DNA from: Ophiothrix spiculata
Lineage: Eukaryota > Echinodermata > Ophiuroidea > Amphilepidida > Ophiotrichidae
NCBI GenBank assembly: GCA_000969725.1
Contig: JXSR01S017181.1
DNA length: 24,963 nucleotides
Reading direction: 5' to 3' (one strand)
Positions 1 through 9,403 of this stretch are shown here, piece by piece; the stretch's first letter is position 1, and each line of letters begins with the position of its first letter. The position numbers and the translations under genes are program-made. The notes under the pieces were generated by a model. It saw only the letters and a list, made by a program, of their open reading frames with translations, was not told the DNA's origin and did no database searches.

Positions 1-73
1 CAACAATTTGATACAATTAAAAGGATATAATTTGAATAAGTTTTTCTGAGTCATAATTTTATCACAATTCTGG

Positions 74-106
74 CAGAATTAATATATATTTACAATATTA
101 ATTCTG
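74..106. repeat. AT-rich perfect hairpin
   Basis: A perfect 12-bp inverted repeat, CAGAATTAATAT at 74-85 and its complement at 95-106, encloses a 9-base loop. Function is unknown. In such AT-rich sequence a chance origin is possible, though 12 matched pairs with a short loop is notable. Confidence 0.6.
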
Positions 107-137
107 TAGAAGACTTAGGATCGGTCGTCTTTAATAG

Positions 138-161
138 CGCTCGATGCTTTGGCATCGAGCG
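138..161. repeat. GC-rich hairpin followed by an A run
   Basis: CGCTCGATGC at 138-147 pairs perfectly with GCATCGAGCG at 152-161 around the loop TTTG, and an A run follows. It is GC-rich and keeps CpG in AT-rich surroundings, which makes it stand out. It is not the histone 3' stem-loop, whose consensus differs. Possibly a transposon subterminal hairpin. Confidence 0.6.
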
Positions 162-1633
162 AAAAAACAATCGTTAAAATCATTGGTTGTGAGAGATATA
201 TACCTGAATAGAGAGAAAAATGCTGTTGGCAATACGTCACTTGGATGATTGTAAAAGATAGGACAAGTCGTTACTCAAGGTAGAATTTTAAGAATTGATG
301 GTGTGAACTAGACAGAAAGATGTATCTGAAATTGTTTTGCATTATGTTCAGAAAGGTATAGATTGGGATGCAATGGTTGGAATGAGGCGGAAGGTTGTAT
401 CCGAAACATATTCTGAACTACTAAAATGAGGTACTTCTGGGGAAGTAAAGGTTAAAACATAAAGAAGGATGTAAATGAAACGATTCAAGAATAGACGGAA
501 TTGTGTTCTAGATTTATTCGATTACCTGCCATTTTTTTTTTTGGGGGGGGGGGCACGCTATAGTTAGTTCAATGCATTCAAAATAATAATCATGATGATT
601 AATCATTTATTTCAAATTGCCTACCAATGAGTGTAGAAAGGGTCATGAGCAATAAAACGAATAAAATGAGGATCAAGAAAGATCTGCATGGACACATGGA
701 TTCCCTCTATACAAAATTGACAAGCTTTTTTAATAGACAGCGGATCACAGAAGACGTGATTTTGCTGTGAGTAAACAAAATCAGCCAGACAATAATCAAG
801 ATAATTGGCAGGATTTAAAGTTGGTTTTCTCAAGTCCGTTTGATTTGTACCGCCCAAGCTTAGAACTTGTGTTATCTCACCACACTTAATGAAATTGCTT
901 TAGTCTCAAGGTCAATTTAGTTAAAGGACTTCTTGGCTAATGTACAACATGAACTGCGCTTCAAATGAACAAACTCTAGACTGTCATGAAAAAAGCTGAA
1001 AAATCTTGAACACTGAGAAAACTTGAGTTAAATATTTTCATACTATGCACATTAGTAATGCATAATTAGGATTGATTAAGACCAAATCACTGAATATTAA
1101 TATTTTTCGTATATGAATCGTTTATGATTTTGGTATTATTATTTTTGGCTAATTTTGTTGCTACCACATGGAAAAACAAGTTCATTTGAATATTCAGCAA
1201 GATTGGGTATGTATAGTTATGATTAAAAAAATACAGACTAATTTACTTCCCCGTATGGACATATTAGTTTATGTGCGTTAGTCGGCAGCTTCATTCATAT
1301 TTCAAGGTTTAATCCTTGTTCCTCCCCTCACTATACAGTTTAACATATGCAAGAAGCATTGCAATAAATATAATGACTTTCTTTTTGCATGTCTAAACCA
1401 TCAAAATATGGTTTCTCTGACATGTATAACTAAACTAAAGTACACAACATTTTTTTTTCCAAATAAATAATCAGATACTGTCTTGTTTCCCTGTTTTCAT
1501 TGCGAGAGGCAGACTTAAGTAAAAGGAAAGTTGGAGGATTTCCGCAGATCAATAATGAAGGATGCACACAGAGTAATGGCTAAGAGCTATCTTATGAAGA
1601 CAGCGTTCACATATATGCTTCTTATTGTACAGT
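162..1633. other. No gene recognised
   Basis: AT-rich sequence without a supportable gene. The longest frame, at 621-857 on the minus strand, starts with TTG rather than ATG and shows no family resemblance. The only marked feature is the homopolymer junction listed at 532-553. Confidence 0.5.
532..553. repeat. T11 followed directly by G11
   Basis: Eleven T (532-542) run straight into eleven G (543-553). Similar poly-G or poly-C runs sit just inside the ends of the elements at 8527-9403 and 21236-21542, so this may be the relic of a transposon end. No partner end was found nearby. The exact run length is unreliable in assemblies. Confidence 0.7.
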
Positions 1634-1816
1634 ATAATGCACAATATAATTCATTTCAAAATGTTTTGATTTTATATAAGTGAAAGTGTCTCCAAGGGAT
1701 AACGAATGAGCCAACTTAATGTGCTTTATATTGTCAAAGAATTATCTGAAGGAGTTTATATAATATAAGGTGTTTTGCATTACTTACACTGCAACTTTTT
1801 TAATTTTTATGTAGAT
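1634..1816. repeat. Dispersed repeat, copy A (no MITE)
   Basis: This segment matches 2614-3176 in direct orientation. The left 34 bases (1634-1667) are identical to 2614-2647. The right part, TGTTTTGCATTA then ACACTGCAAC and ATGTAGATCT, matches both flanks of the palindromic element in copy B. The middle is diverged. It is either an old local duplication or two insertions of one unclassified repeat. Copy A keeps the site without the MITE. Confidence 0.7.
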
Positions 1817-1964
1817 CTTTTGATACAGCCAAAAAACACTTTTAAAAAACAGCATATTTCATAAATAAATACCAACATAATGTTACAATCAGGTACTTTC
1901 CCTCTTTTTTATAGAAATTTAATAGACTTACTGGGTATTAACCTTATTCAATGCCCAAAGAAGG

Positions 1965-2137
1965 AGCATTCGCACAGGGGACCAATGGCTTAATGTGACT
2001 TCTGAACCACAGAGCAATTAGAGTAAAGTTTCTTGCCCAAGAAAACAAGGAGACATGCATGTTCTGACCAGTGTTTGAATCCAGAACCACTGTAATAGAA
2101 GTCCTGTGCTCTTACTCGCCGCTCAACTACACTCACA
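1965..2137 (-). mobile_element. tRNA-derived SINE with L2/MIR-like core, copy 1
   Basis: Read on the minus strand this begins with a tRNA-like head: a box A-like TAGTTGAGCGGCGAG, then a box B-like GGATTCAAAC near 2072-2081. It continues into a core containing CTTGGGCAAGAAACTTTACT. That core resembles the 3' region of vertebrate L2/MIR (CCTTGGGCAAGTCACTTAAC), which is family knowledge rather than a search result. It aligns over about 170 bp with 17640-17805. Decayed, non-coding and non-autonomous; a LINE would have supplied its retrotransposition. Confidence 0.75.
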
Positions 2138-2613
2138 AGTTAAAACAAGTTAATTACCTCCATATTTTCAAGATTAACCAATTCTAGAAGTTGAAATTAC
2201 ATCAAGCCATTTGGAGACAACAATTTTGCCGCTCTTTCCTCATCATGTCCAATAGAAAGAATTATTTTTGGTGATTATGGAAAGCCCAACATCTTGAACC
2301 ATTGGGCTGAGGGCTGTATATAATTAACTTTACAACCAATCTGTATAGAGTAAAGATTTTTGAATTCTCTCTCTGGAATCATTTTGTAGCAACAAATGCC
2401 ATTTGGTAGATTAAGGTGTTTGGTCCATGCGTACCAGTACGCGCTAGTTTCCGAGCTGGTAAGTGCCGCAATACGCATGCACGTATACTCTGAGTAGTGT
2501 TTTGAAGCATTAGCTTGAAGTAGGCCTACAACATTTGATAATTTGCTATAAGAGATACTATTAACAGCTACTGTCTTCCCCCCACCACATCTTTGCAATA
2601 AGACAGAATAATC

Positions 2614-3176
2614 ATAATGCACAATATAATTCATTTCAAAATGTTTTTTATTATTTCATTTACAAGCCATTTTAGTTTATCGCTCTTTAAGGGATATAAT
2701 GAATAATCTAAACAAACTCTGTGTTCTTCATATGCTGAAGTAATACTAAAGGAGCTTATTATGTGTTTTGCATTACTCTCTAAATGTAAACGAGTGAAAA
2801 TTTCCCTCCCCAAAAGAGTGAAACTCATGTAAACCACTCAAAATGGATTGGTTTTGTATGTTAAACAGCAAATTTTCACTCATTAAGACTGAAAATCACT
2901 CCAAAAAGAATGAATTTCCACTCGTTTGAGGAGTTAAACGAAGGACAACTCGAAAAAAGAATTGTCCTGCGTTTAACTCCTCAAACGAGTGGAAATTTAC
3001 TCTTTTAGTGATTTTCACTCTTAATGAGTGGAAGTTTGGTGTTTAACATGCAAAACCATTCCTTTTTGAGTGGTTTACAAGAGTTTCACTCTTTTGGGGA
3101 GTGAAATTTTCTTTTTTACATTTAGAGAGTACCTTGGAGAATATTACACTGCAACTGTTTGAATTTTATGTAGATC
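2614..3176. repeat. Dispersed repeat, copy B, split by a MITE
   Basis: This is the partner of copy A (1634-1816) in the same orientation, about 980 bp away. Its left part is 2614-2775 and its right part 3132-3176, with the palindromic element 2776-3129 between them. The right part carries about a dozen extra bases just after the insertion relative to copy A. A minus-strand frame (2275-2634) starts inside this repeat, which argues against its being a gene. Confidence 0.7.
2776..3129. mobile_element. Palindromic (fold-back) MITE with TA target duplication
   Basis: A 354-bp element whose two arms, about 172 bp (2776-2948) and 168 bp (2962-3129), are inverted copies of each other around a 13-base loop. 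It begins CTCTCTAAATG, ends with the complement, and is flanked by TA on both sides (2774-2775 and 3130-3131), as for Tc1/mariner-type elements. The arms hold many GAGTG/CACTC motifs, which could be transposase-binding subterminal repeats (inference). No transposase is encoded; frames across it are palindrome artefacts. Copy A of the surrounding repeat shows the site without it. Confidence 0.9.
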
Positions 3177-3351
3177 TGAAATAATGTTCTAAGTTATGTT
3201 CAAATTAATTTTAGCAGCATTTGATTTAGCAAATTAAGCAAGTAAAATTAGCAAAATTAAAAAGCTAGTTTATGATTTATTACAGTAGTCATTAAACGTC
3301 TCTATTCATAACATAACCAAGACACGGATGACAATTATTAGTAATGCTAAA

Positions 3352-3551
3352 GTCACATAAGTAGTAGGTCCAAAAAGTAGAAAAAGTAGTAGGTCGAGCT
3401 CCAGCCGAGCTGGCATATAACATGCAAAGCCAACACAAGTTTTATGAGTTTACAGTTGTATACACCTTGAAATTAACCCTTGTGTGGCCTATGTCTGCTG
3501 TAATGTGCTAGCTCAGCTGGGGCTTCGTCCACTACTCTCTCTTTATGTGAC
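3352..3551. mobile_element. Small MITE with 5-bp target duplication
   Basis: A 200-bp element with ends GTCACATAA at 3352 and TTATGTGAC ending at 3551. The match resumes inside the ends, around CCAGCCGAGCTGGCA on the left and its counterpart CCAGCTGAGCTAGCA on the right, after a gap of about 20 bases. CTAAA flanks both sides (3347-3351 and 3552-3556), consistent with a 5-bp target duplication. Non-coding. Superfamily unresolved; hAT with a short duplication is one option. Confidence 0.7.
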
Positions 3552-3556
3552 CTAAA

Positions 3557-3898
3557 CATCAATATACTGTAAACACCAATATTTTGAGCATAGCTAATTT
3601 TGAATCATTTCGTGTGTTTTCATATTTGCACTCATGAATTATTTTTACCCTGCGAGGTATATAACACTATTTGTTTAGTTCCATTTTTCGTGCGAGACAA
3701 ATTGAGCATATATAGCGTGAAAATAAATGTAGCGTATACAAATACCCCTTATACAGTATGTCTCAGCAAAGCATGTTAAATGACTTTTCCTGCTCAATCA
3801 CCGGGGAAAGTTGCCTTGATATTAAAGGAACAATCTGTGATCCTGATGCGATTAACCTGAACTGCTTAAATTCGAACACCCAACCTCTTGCATCCTGA
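3557..3898. other. No gene recognised
   Basis: AT-rich sequence between a MITE and the LINE relic. A TTAAAGGAACAATCTG stretch near 3823 resembles one end of a TTAA-flanked element, but no matching second end was found. Confidence 0.4.
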
Positions 3899-4745
3899 TC
3901 AGTTGAATGTGCAGCAGGTGATTGCAAGTTTCCTCCATCAAGTTACTTCTGTTTTGAGCCAAGTTGGGGAGGCAGCCTTTGGTTGCAACATGGTATATGT
4001 GTATTCCCTACAGCTTTGGGATATAAGAGGGGTATGATATTTTCAGTTGGTCTGGCTTCCTCATCATCCTGCAGTGGGTGTAGAAAGCATACGACCTACA
4101 AGGTCTCCCTCTGACATTCTTAGTATATAACCCAAGAAAGAGCAAACTGCATAAGGCATTACTACTAGGTTTATCAGTGGACCAGAACCAGTAGTTTGGT
4201 AAATTTGGTCATGATCAATCCGCTTCTTGTTGAGCATGATTCAGCAGCAAGATGTTGCAAAAGTTATTGATCTTACTCTTCATGTTTCTTGTGAGCACCT
4301 ATGATTCGCAGCCATACAACAATACTGTCGTGATCGCATGTTAATTGTGTTGAAGAGTTGTACTTTCATTTCAACTTACATACTACACCTTGTAACTTCC
4401 AGAATACAGACCAAGCAATGACGTTTCATCTCATATGGTCCTGGAAACTGTAACCCATCATACAATCTAGATATGCAAAGTCAGAGAAATGGTTGATGCA
4501 CTTGCCATGAACTTGAAGGGACGACAGTGGACTGCAGTTGACACTCATGTACTCTGATAATGAGCCCCAGTTCTTTAGAGCTACAGCTGCTGTTCTTGAC
4601 GACTGTGTCTGAGCTCTAGGGTAGAAGCATCCAGTAATGCAACATTGTCAGCAAAATCAAAGTTATTTACGACTTTGACAGGGTACCTAATACAGACTGA
4701 CATAGATTTGTCACCAATTCGGAATCTATATATATCTTTACCGTA
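3899..4745 (-). mobile_element. Decayed LINE (non-LTR retrotransposon), reverse-transcriptase C-terminal part
   Basis: Translating the minus strand in shifting frames gives recognisable pieces of an animal endonuclease-reverse transcriptase, in order. DFADNVALLDAST is near 4644 (RT catalytic box, F/YADD degraded to FADN). Then come a degraded YLGS-like block, IMLNKKRIDH at 4211-4240, GPLINLV near 4165, a short RGRPCRSYAFYTHCR tract, LAQNR near 3950, and WRKLAITCC at 3911-3937, followed by a TGA at 3899. The order and spacing match the C-terminus of RTE/CR1-like pol proteins. The endonuclease and N-terminal RT are absent (5' truncation), and several stops and frame changes make it long dead. 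The exact clade is not resolved. Confidence 0.8.
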
Positions 4746-4768
4746 GAGTCATTTGCAGTATAGTCTAT

Positions 4769-4980
4769 GGGTCAGCTATACTCTGCCTCTGCACAATATT
4801 TTTGCTATCAAACATTTGGTCATGACGTCACCAAATATTTTCGATCGAATTGAAAGTATAGACTGGTAACAAACATTTGATAGCCTCTACACAATATTTT
4901 CGCTATCAAACATTTAGTCATGATGTCACAAAATATTTTCGATCGAATTGAAAGTATAGACCGGTAACAAACATTTGATA
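4769..4980. repeat. Transposon end carrying a 98-bp tandem duplication
   Basis: Two adjacent 98-bp units, 4785-4882 and 4883-4980, match with only a few differences. The outer 50 bases (from GGGTCAGCTATACTC at 4769) match the left end of the element at 17172-17511: GGGTCA, then GCCTC, then CGCTAYCAAACATTT. This is therefore the end of the same family, amplified in tandem. Unit 1 holds the palindrome TGACGTCA (CRE-like); unit 2 has TGATGTCA. No right end of the element was found. Confidence 0.8.
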
Positions 4981-5208
4981 CTGGTTTAATGACTTTGTGG
5001 TCAACACATGTCCAATTTAGTGCGAAATCTTTTTTAGTCTTAACTTGGTGTTTATTATTTCATTTCATATCAAGACCATAAATGCTAAACCAGAAAATGA
5101 ACTCTCACTATTATTTATTATTATATCACTCACAATTACCCTGTTCCTTTTAATTGCTACATTGTATCTAGGGTTCCTCATGAGGATTGTGGAAACAAGA
5201 GCAACATC
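4981..5208. other. No gene recognised
   Basis: A 228-bp AT-rich stretch. A plus-strand frame at 5045-5290 has a hydrophobic N-terminal segment but runs into the transposon end at 5209, and its hydrophobicity follows from the T-richness. It is not supported as a gene. Confidence 0.4.
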
Positions 5209-5476
5209 AGGCCAAAAAAAAATAATTGTTGTGTTGCCCTCAAGTGGAATTTCTGAAAAATTGAGTCGGTCGGAAAATATTTTTTTTTAAATCATTTTTT
5301 TTAAAGCACCTAAACTACCAAATTTGGGTGCATTTTCCACTATTTTCAAAATATTTTCTCAAAAAACACCCAATCTGAGCAAAATTGGGTGCTTTCCCGA
5401 CCCTAATATTTTTTTTTTTAAATTTTGGAATAGGGTCGGTCGCTGAGGGCAACATAACAATTTATTTTTTTGGCCT
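5209..5476. mobile_element. Non-autonomous DNA transposon, AGGCC-A(n) family, copy 1
   Basis: A 268-bp element. The left end is AGGCC, an A run, then TTGTTGTGTTGCCCTC; the right end is its inverted counterpart, giving about 35 bp of imperfect terminal repeat. GGTCGGTCG sits just inside the right end, and homopolymer T runs fill the middle. A relative with the same ends lies at 22374-22680. No target duplication is clear here. Non-coding; superfamily unknown. Confidence 0.8.
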
Positions 5477-5910
5477 CATAATGAGCCACATAAGTGTTGT
5501 GTACACAAAGTAGCAAGGCATCAAGCAGGATTTGTAGAAATAAATCAGATCATTTACAGTTCAATATTATAACTCCAAGTTTGTCTGTTGATTCCCCAAT
5601 GATTATTGCATTTTAAGGGGCCCTGCACGTCAATCATTACCTGGGAAAAATAGTGATATTTCATAATGTCTGCTGTTTACATTTTATGAGGTTGGGTAGC
5701 TGGGACTCATACACCATGGAGCTATCAATCTTCAAGAATTTTGTGGCTTGTATGAGCCCTGGTTGCTTACTGATGGTAAGAGGTATAAACAATGACTACT
5801 TTTTACAGAAGACATTGTCATTTTACAGGCATGTAGTTCTTTTAATTAGGGTTTCCGAGATTTACTCCTGACAAGAAATGTGGACGGCGGACAGTTTTAA
5901 GGAATGGTAT

Positions 5911-5940
5911 GTCTCTTCCTGAAAAATTTTCAGGTGAGAC
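5911..5940. repeat. Interrupted 13-bp hairpin
   Basis: CCTGAAAA and TTTTCAGG (5918-5934) form a perfect stem around a single A. The pairing continues with GTCTC/GAGAC on the outside after a small asymmetric bulge. Possible cruciform or transcript hairpin; no role is known. Confidence 0.6.
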
Positions 5941-6275
5941 AAAAAGGGTATACTTTTAGAAGCACAAATCAGCGTTTAGGATATTGATTTTAAGAACATG
6001 GATTCGGCGATTACAGTATGAATTTAAGAACATGAATTAAGAAGAAAAAAAACTCCAGGAAAATTTCCCTGGAACACACCCCAATCAGAATCGTTATTTA
6101 AACGAACTTCGGTACGGCAATTTATATCCAGGTTTTCAAGGTCATATTACACATGTAAAATAGGGAATTCGACTGAAATTTGCCGGGAAAGTTTGGGATT
6201 TTCTTTGGTCATTCAAGGTGAGACATTGAATTGACTCCCAATGTTGCACATGTCTGTAAGGGCTTTTTATGGTAG

Positions 6276-6356
6276 GTTAGTGAAAAGGGTGCTTAAAATA
6301 CGATTGGTCAGTGAAAAGGGTTAGGATTACACATCGACCAGGTCAGTGTTTAGGGT
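6276..6356. repeat. Three degenerate copies of a 15-bp motif
   Basis: GTTAGTGAAAAGGGT (6276-6290), GTCAGTGAAAAGGGT (6307-6321) and GTCAGTGTTTAGGGT (6342-6356) are spaced 31 and 35 bases apart. They are probably subterminal repeats or remains of a minisatellite inside a decayed element. Confidence 0.6.
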
Positions 6357-6424
6357 CCCAAAATTTGAGAGTCTGCTCGCTGATGACACCACATGAAAGT
6401 ATATAAGTGGCCCCCAGGGCTCAC

Positions 6425-6855
6425 TGTGTATCCCCAAAAAACTTACAATCTTTGAGTGTAATGTCTTTGACTTTACCAGACAGTCAGAAAGTATGCGAAG
6501 GATGCAAGTTTGGTTCCCTTTAGTCGGTAATCTAGAAGTTTTGCTTTTTCAAATAATTGGTTTCTAACCGATTTCAAGAGGTTTCTGTGCATATTTTGGG
6601 TTTTGTTTAATATCTATGCTGGAAAAAATTCCAAGGTGACCCATTTTACTTCAATTCAGATCAGAAACACCCTGCTTTCCCCACCCGGTCTAATCAAAAA
6701 ATTTTAAATGTGACCAGACAAATTTGTACCCAAATATCTAATAAAGAAAAAATTTCATTTCACAGAAAATGAAATGTTACATTTACATACTTTCTGACTA
6801 TCTCTTAAAGCTAAGGAAATTACTTGCAAAGATTGCAAGGTTTTTCTGGGACACA
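6425..6855. mobile_element. Non-autonomous DNA transposon with ~70-bp terminal inverted repeats
   Basis: A 431-bp element. The left 70 bases (from TGTGTATCCCCAAAAAACTT) match the inverted right 70 bases (ending CTGGGACACA at 6855) at roughly three positions in four. Both arms share CAATCTTTG and end on the inner side with AGTCAGAAAGTATG. No coding sequence is visible and no convincing target duplication was found. Superfamily unresolved. Confidence 0.8.
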
Positions 6856-7640
6856 AGGTACAAGCAATTTTAGGAATATTTTGGTGATGGCCTATATTCG
6901 TAATGTTACGTGAAACCTCCATTTATTAGCACGAGAATTAGAATTGATACAAGTCAGATTTTTTTTACAGTCAGACGCCATGCAGTCAGAGAGGTAAATC
7001 TCCATGCAAAATCTATCAAATGGATATTATATGATATTACCTTTGGAAATTCTCATATATTGCTCCAATGATTCCTAAAATTGTGGTTTTTTTTAATGGT
7101 TTATAAATTCATCACTATGTCACAAGATTTGTCTGTATGGTTCTTATTTATTATCATTTCTGCCTATTGTTCTATGCAATGAATTAATTTCCATATTTTC
7201 CTCATCAAGTTTACTTATTCTGCTACTATCTAAAGTAATTATATTCTGGATTTTAAATAAATATGAGAAAGTCCATCATAGAGTACAGTCTTGAGTAAAT
7301 ATTCCTGTGATTTCATTTCATGCACCTTTTCTGTTTCCCTACCTCTAGAAATTGTTACTTTTCAGATACTACATTTGAAACAAAACCCAACATTTTGCAA
7401 GTAGTTTAAGAAAGATATGGACATTTTCGAGGACATCTCAAATCTGTAAAACTCTAAATTTCGCATGCATTTTGTTATGTATCTCAAAATGAAAAATGCT
7501 GACTTTACAGGAAGTTTGTGGAGATCATCACAACATGCGTGTCAACAATTTTTTATTTTTTTGCACTCATATTCTATGGCTTTACATGCAAAGCCTGGGG
7601 AGTGGGGGCTGAAATGGGTAGGTATTGCATTACGGGTTTT
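6856..7640. other. No gene recognised
   Basis: AT-rich sequence with poly-T runs and no supportable frame, tRNA or inverted repeat. It may be intronic or intergenic. Confidence 0.5.
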
Positions 7641-7975
7641 CCAACAAGGTACTTTAAAATAGAACTGGTTTTTGGTTAAGAATAGGGTCTAGAGAACGGA
7701 TTTCCCCCCCCAAATTTGAGGTCTTACGAACTGATTTTTTAACCATAAAAATATGACTATTAGAGCTAAAAATGGCCCAAATAAACTGGAAAACACATTT
7801 TGGGGTCACTCGCTTTGAAAGTGGGGTCTTTAGAATTGAAATAATTTTAAATGGGCATCTTGGGGAGCAGTTCAAGAGGCTTGAAAAGGGTCTTGGATGC
7901 ATCACATACCCATACCTTCCATAAGTGTGAGTGATATCGCCCACTCCTTTGGGATGCAGAAATTCCCACAATTGC
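7640..7975. repeat. Unclassified degenerate repeat with GGGTCT motifs
   Basis: Three related motifs, GGGTCTAGAGAACGGA (7685), AGGTCTTACGAACTGA (7719) and GGTCTTTAGAATTGA (7825), recur, together with further GGGTC words near 7803 and 7889. The minus-strand frame across it (7654-7971) is low in complexity and recurs on the motif spacing, so it is treated as repeat-derived. No ends were found. Confidence 0.3.
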
Positions 7976-8518
7976 CTGCACTTGTGTTAAGTAAATCAGA
8001 AAATATATAATTTTATCAAATACTGTGGTGCTTAGGCAAAATGAGCGGAAAGTCACAACTTTCAAAACTGAGCTTATTATATTAACCGCTAATCAATATA
8101 GTGTATAACAGCAAAATGTAATCAAATAACCATGAATAACTGACCTTTGAAACTTAAGGTATAGTTAAAGGCTTATGCATTAATCCCCCTTATGTCAAAA
8201 ACAACATTTTGAACTTCTAATCTTTTTTACTTTTAAGGCCGTTTCTTCAAAATCTTCATTCACAACTTTCCGTTCACTTCGCCGGATCACCCCACATATT
8301 GTGCCAATTTCAATTTAGTATTGGTTATAGATTACGCCTCCTGGTTTTGTCAATGCAAACAGCTGAAGAAGACACATAGTTGGTCTGGTGTTATATAAAT
8401 GGCTTGGTGTGTAATCAGTGTAAGGGTTTGAGGTTGAAAATGTCTGCAAAATAAAAACAACACAGAGGAACACAAATAAATTAACAAACAAAAATGTGAT
8501 GAGATGACAATATGACCA
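7976..8518. other. No gene recognised
   Basis: Intergenic or intronic sequence up to the target duplication of the hAT element. Short overlapping minus-strand frames here are not supported by any motif. Confidence 0.4.
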
Positions 8519-8526
8519 GATGGATT

Positions 8527-9403
8527 CAGTAGCGTAGCCAGGATTTTCATTCAGGGGGTCCACAAAAAGTCAAGTTACAAATTTGCCGACTACAAAAGCC
8601 ACGATGTGCCAACTGACTTGTACTAAATTCAAGAAAAAGAGAGCCAATTTTTGCCAAACACTAAATTTTGATTCAAAATCATACAAAATACAAATTTTCC
8701 TGCAAAAATGTGCACTATTTAGGTACCGGTACCAAATTGTCCGAGCTGAGTTTACTATTTTTAAAAAATGTCCAAATTTGCGCCAATTTGGCGCACATTT
8801 TGGAAAATTTTGAAAAATAGACACACCAAAGTACCAAAATTTGCAAAGAAAAAGACCACTGAGGTAGTAAATAGCCTAATTTGTGTAACCTTTTTGATAT
8901 ATAAACCCAGACTTTTCGTTACAAATTAAACAAGTTTTGAACTCACAGAGGTTGGCACATTTTGGATTTTTTGGTTTAGATGAAATATTTTAGTGATTTT
9001 GCCGACGAAGTGTGAGCCTGAAGAACATTTCCAGTTGGCTAAATTTTGTGACAATAAAATATGCAAGGATAACTGAGAAAATATGATGACTGAGCTGTCT
9101 GCTTCGGCCCATGCAGCATCATACATCAACTTTAACTTATTTGCCAACTCAGAGTCCAAGTTAATGTCCATTACTCTGTCTAACTTAAATAATGCAAACA
9201 CTGGAACTACCCTCACTCCCCTTTCCCCACCTCTCTGTCTTCTTTCCTCTTTTATCTCCTTTTGCCCTTCTTTTCTTTCTTTTTCTTCCTTTCCTTTTCC
9301 TCTTTTCCTTTTCTTCCCTGCAGTCTCAATTTGCCAACTGACAGTAATGTGCTGACTGACTTTTTTTAGTCCTGCCCCCCCCCCCCCTCTGGCTACGCCA
9401 CTG
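8527..9403. mobile_element. Non-autonomous hAT-type transposon with 8-bp target duplication
   Basis: The 877-bp element starts CAGTAGCGTAGCCAG and ends with CTGGCTACGCCACTG, so the terminal repeat is 15 bp with one mismatch. GATGGATT flanks it on both sides (8519-8526 and 9404-9411), a perfect 8-bp duplication as made by hAT transposases. A C13 run lies just inside the right end. There is no transposase: the 167-codon minus-strand frame (8926-9429) is the Lys/Glu/Arg-rich reading of a polypyrimidine tract and crosses the element boundary. The perfect duplication suggests a younger insertion than most here. Confidence 0.93.
9211..9319. repeat. Polypyrimidine tract inside the hAT element
   Basis: About 109 bases with only five purines; the last 55 (9265-9319) are pure C/T and end in CCCTGCAG. 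This could form triplex (H-) DNA and looks like a splice acceptor to a gene predictor on the plus strand. Its minus-strand reading creates a spurious charged protein. Confidence 0.9.

Larger units (their letters stand above)
5753..6423. repeat. Possible degenerate element bounded by a 10-bp inverted repeat
   Basis: TGAGCCCTGG at 5753-5762 is mirrored by CCAGGGCTCA at 6414-6423. Between them lie a hairpin (5911-5940) and three degenerate copies of GTCAGTGAAAAGGGT at 6276, 6307 and 6342. The right boundary abuts the next element at 6425. The termini are short and no target duplication was seen, so this is tentative. Confidence 0.35.

Noticed and set aside
621-857. 78-codon minus-strand frame
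   Set aside because: No ATG start, no recognisable family, and within the length expected by chance.
2275-2634. 119-codon minus-strand frame containing CGGGKTVAVNS, considered as an exon
   Set aside because: At this base composition about one frame this long is expected by chance in a window of this size (rough estimate from a stop frequency near 7 percent). It starts inside a dispersed repeat and I recognise no domain; GGGKT alone is not a full P-loop context.
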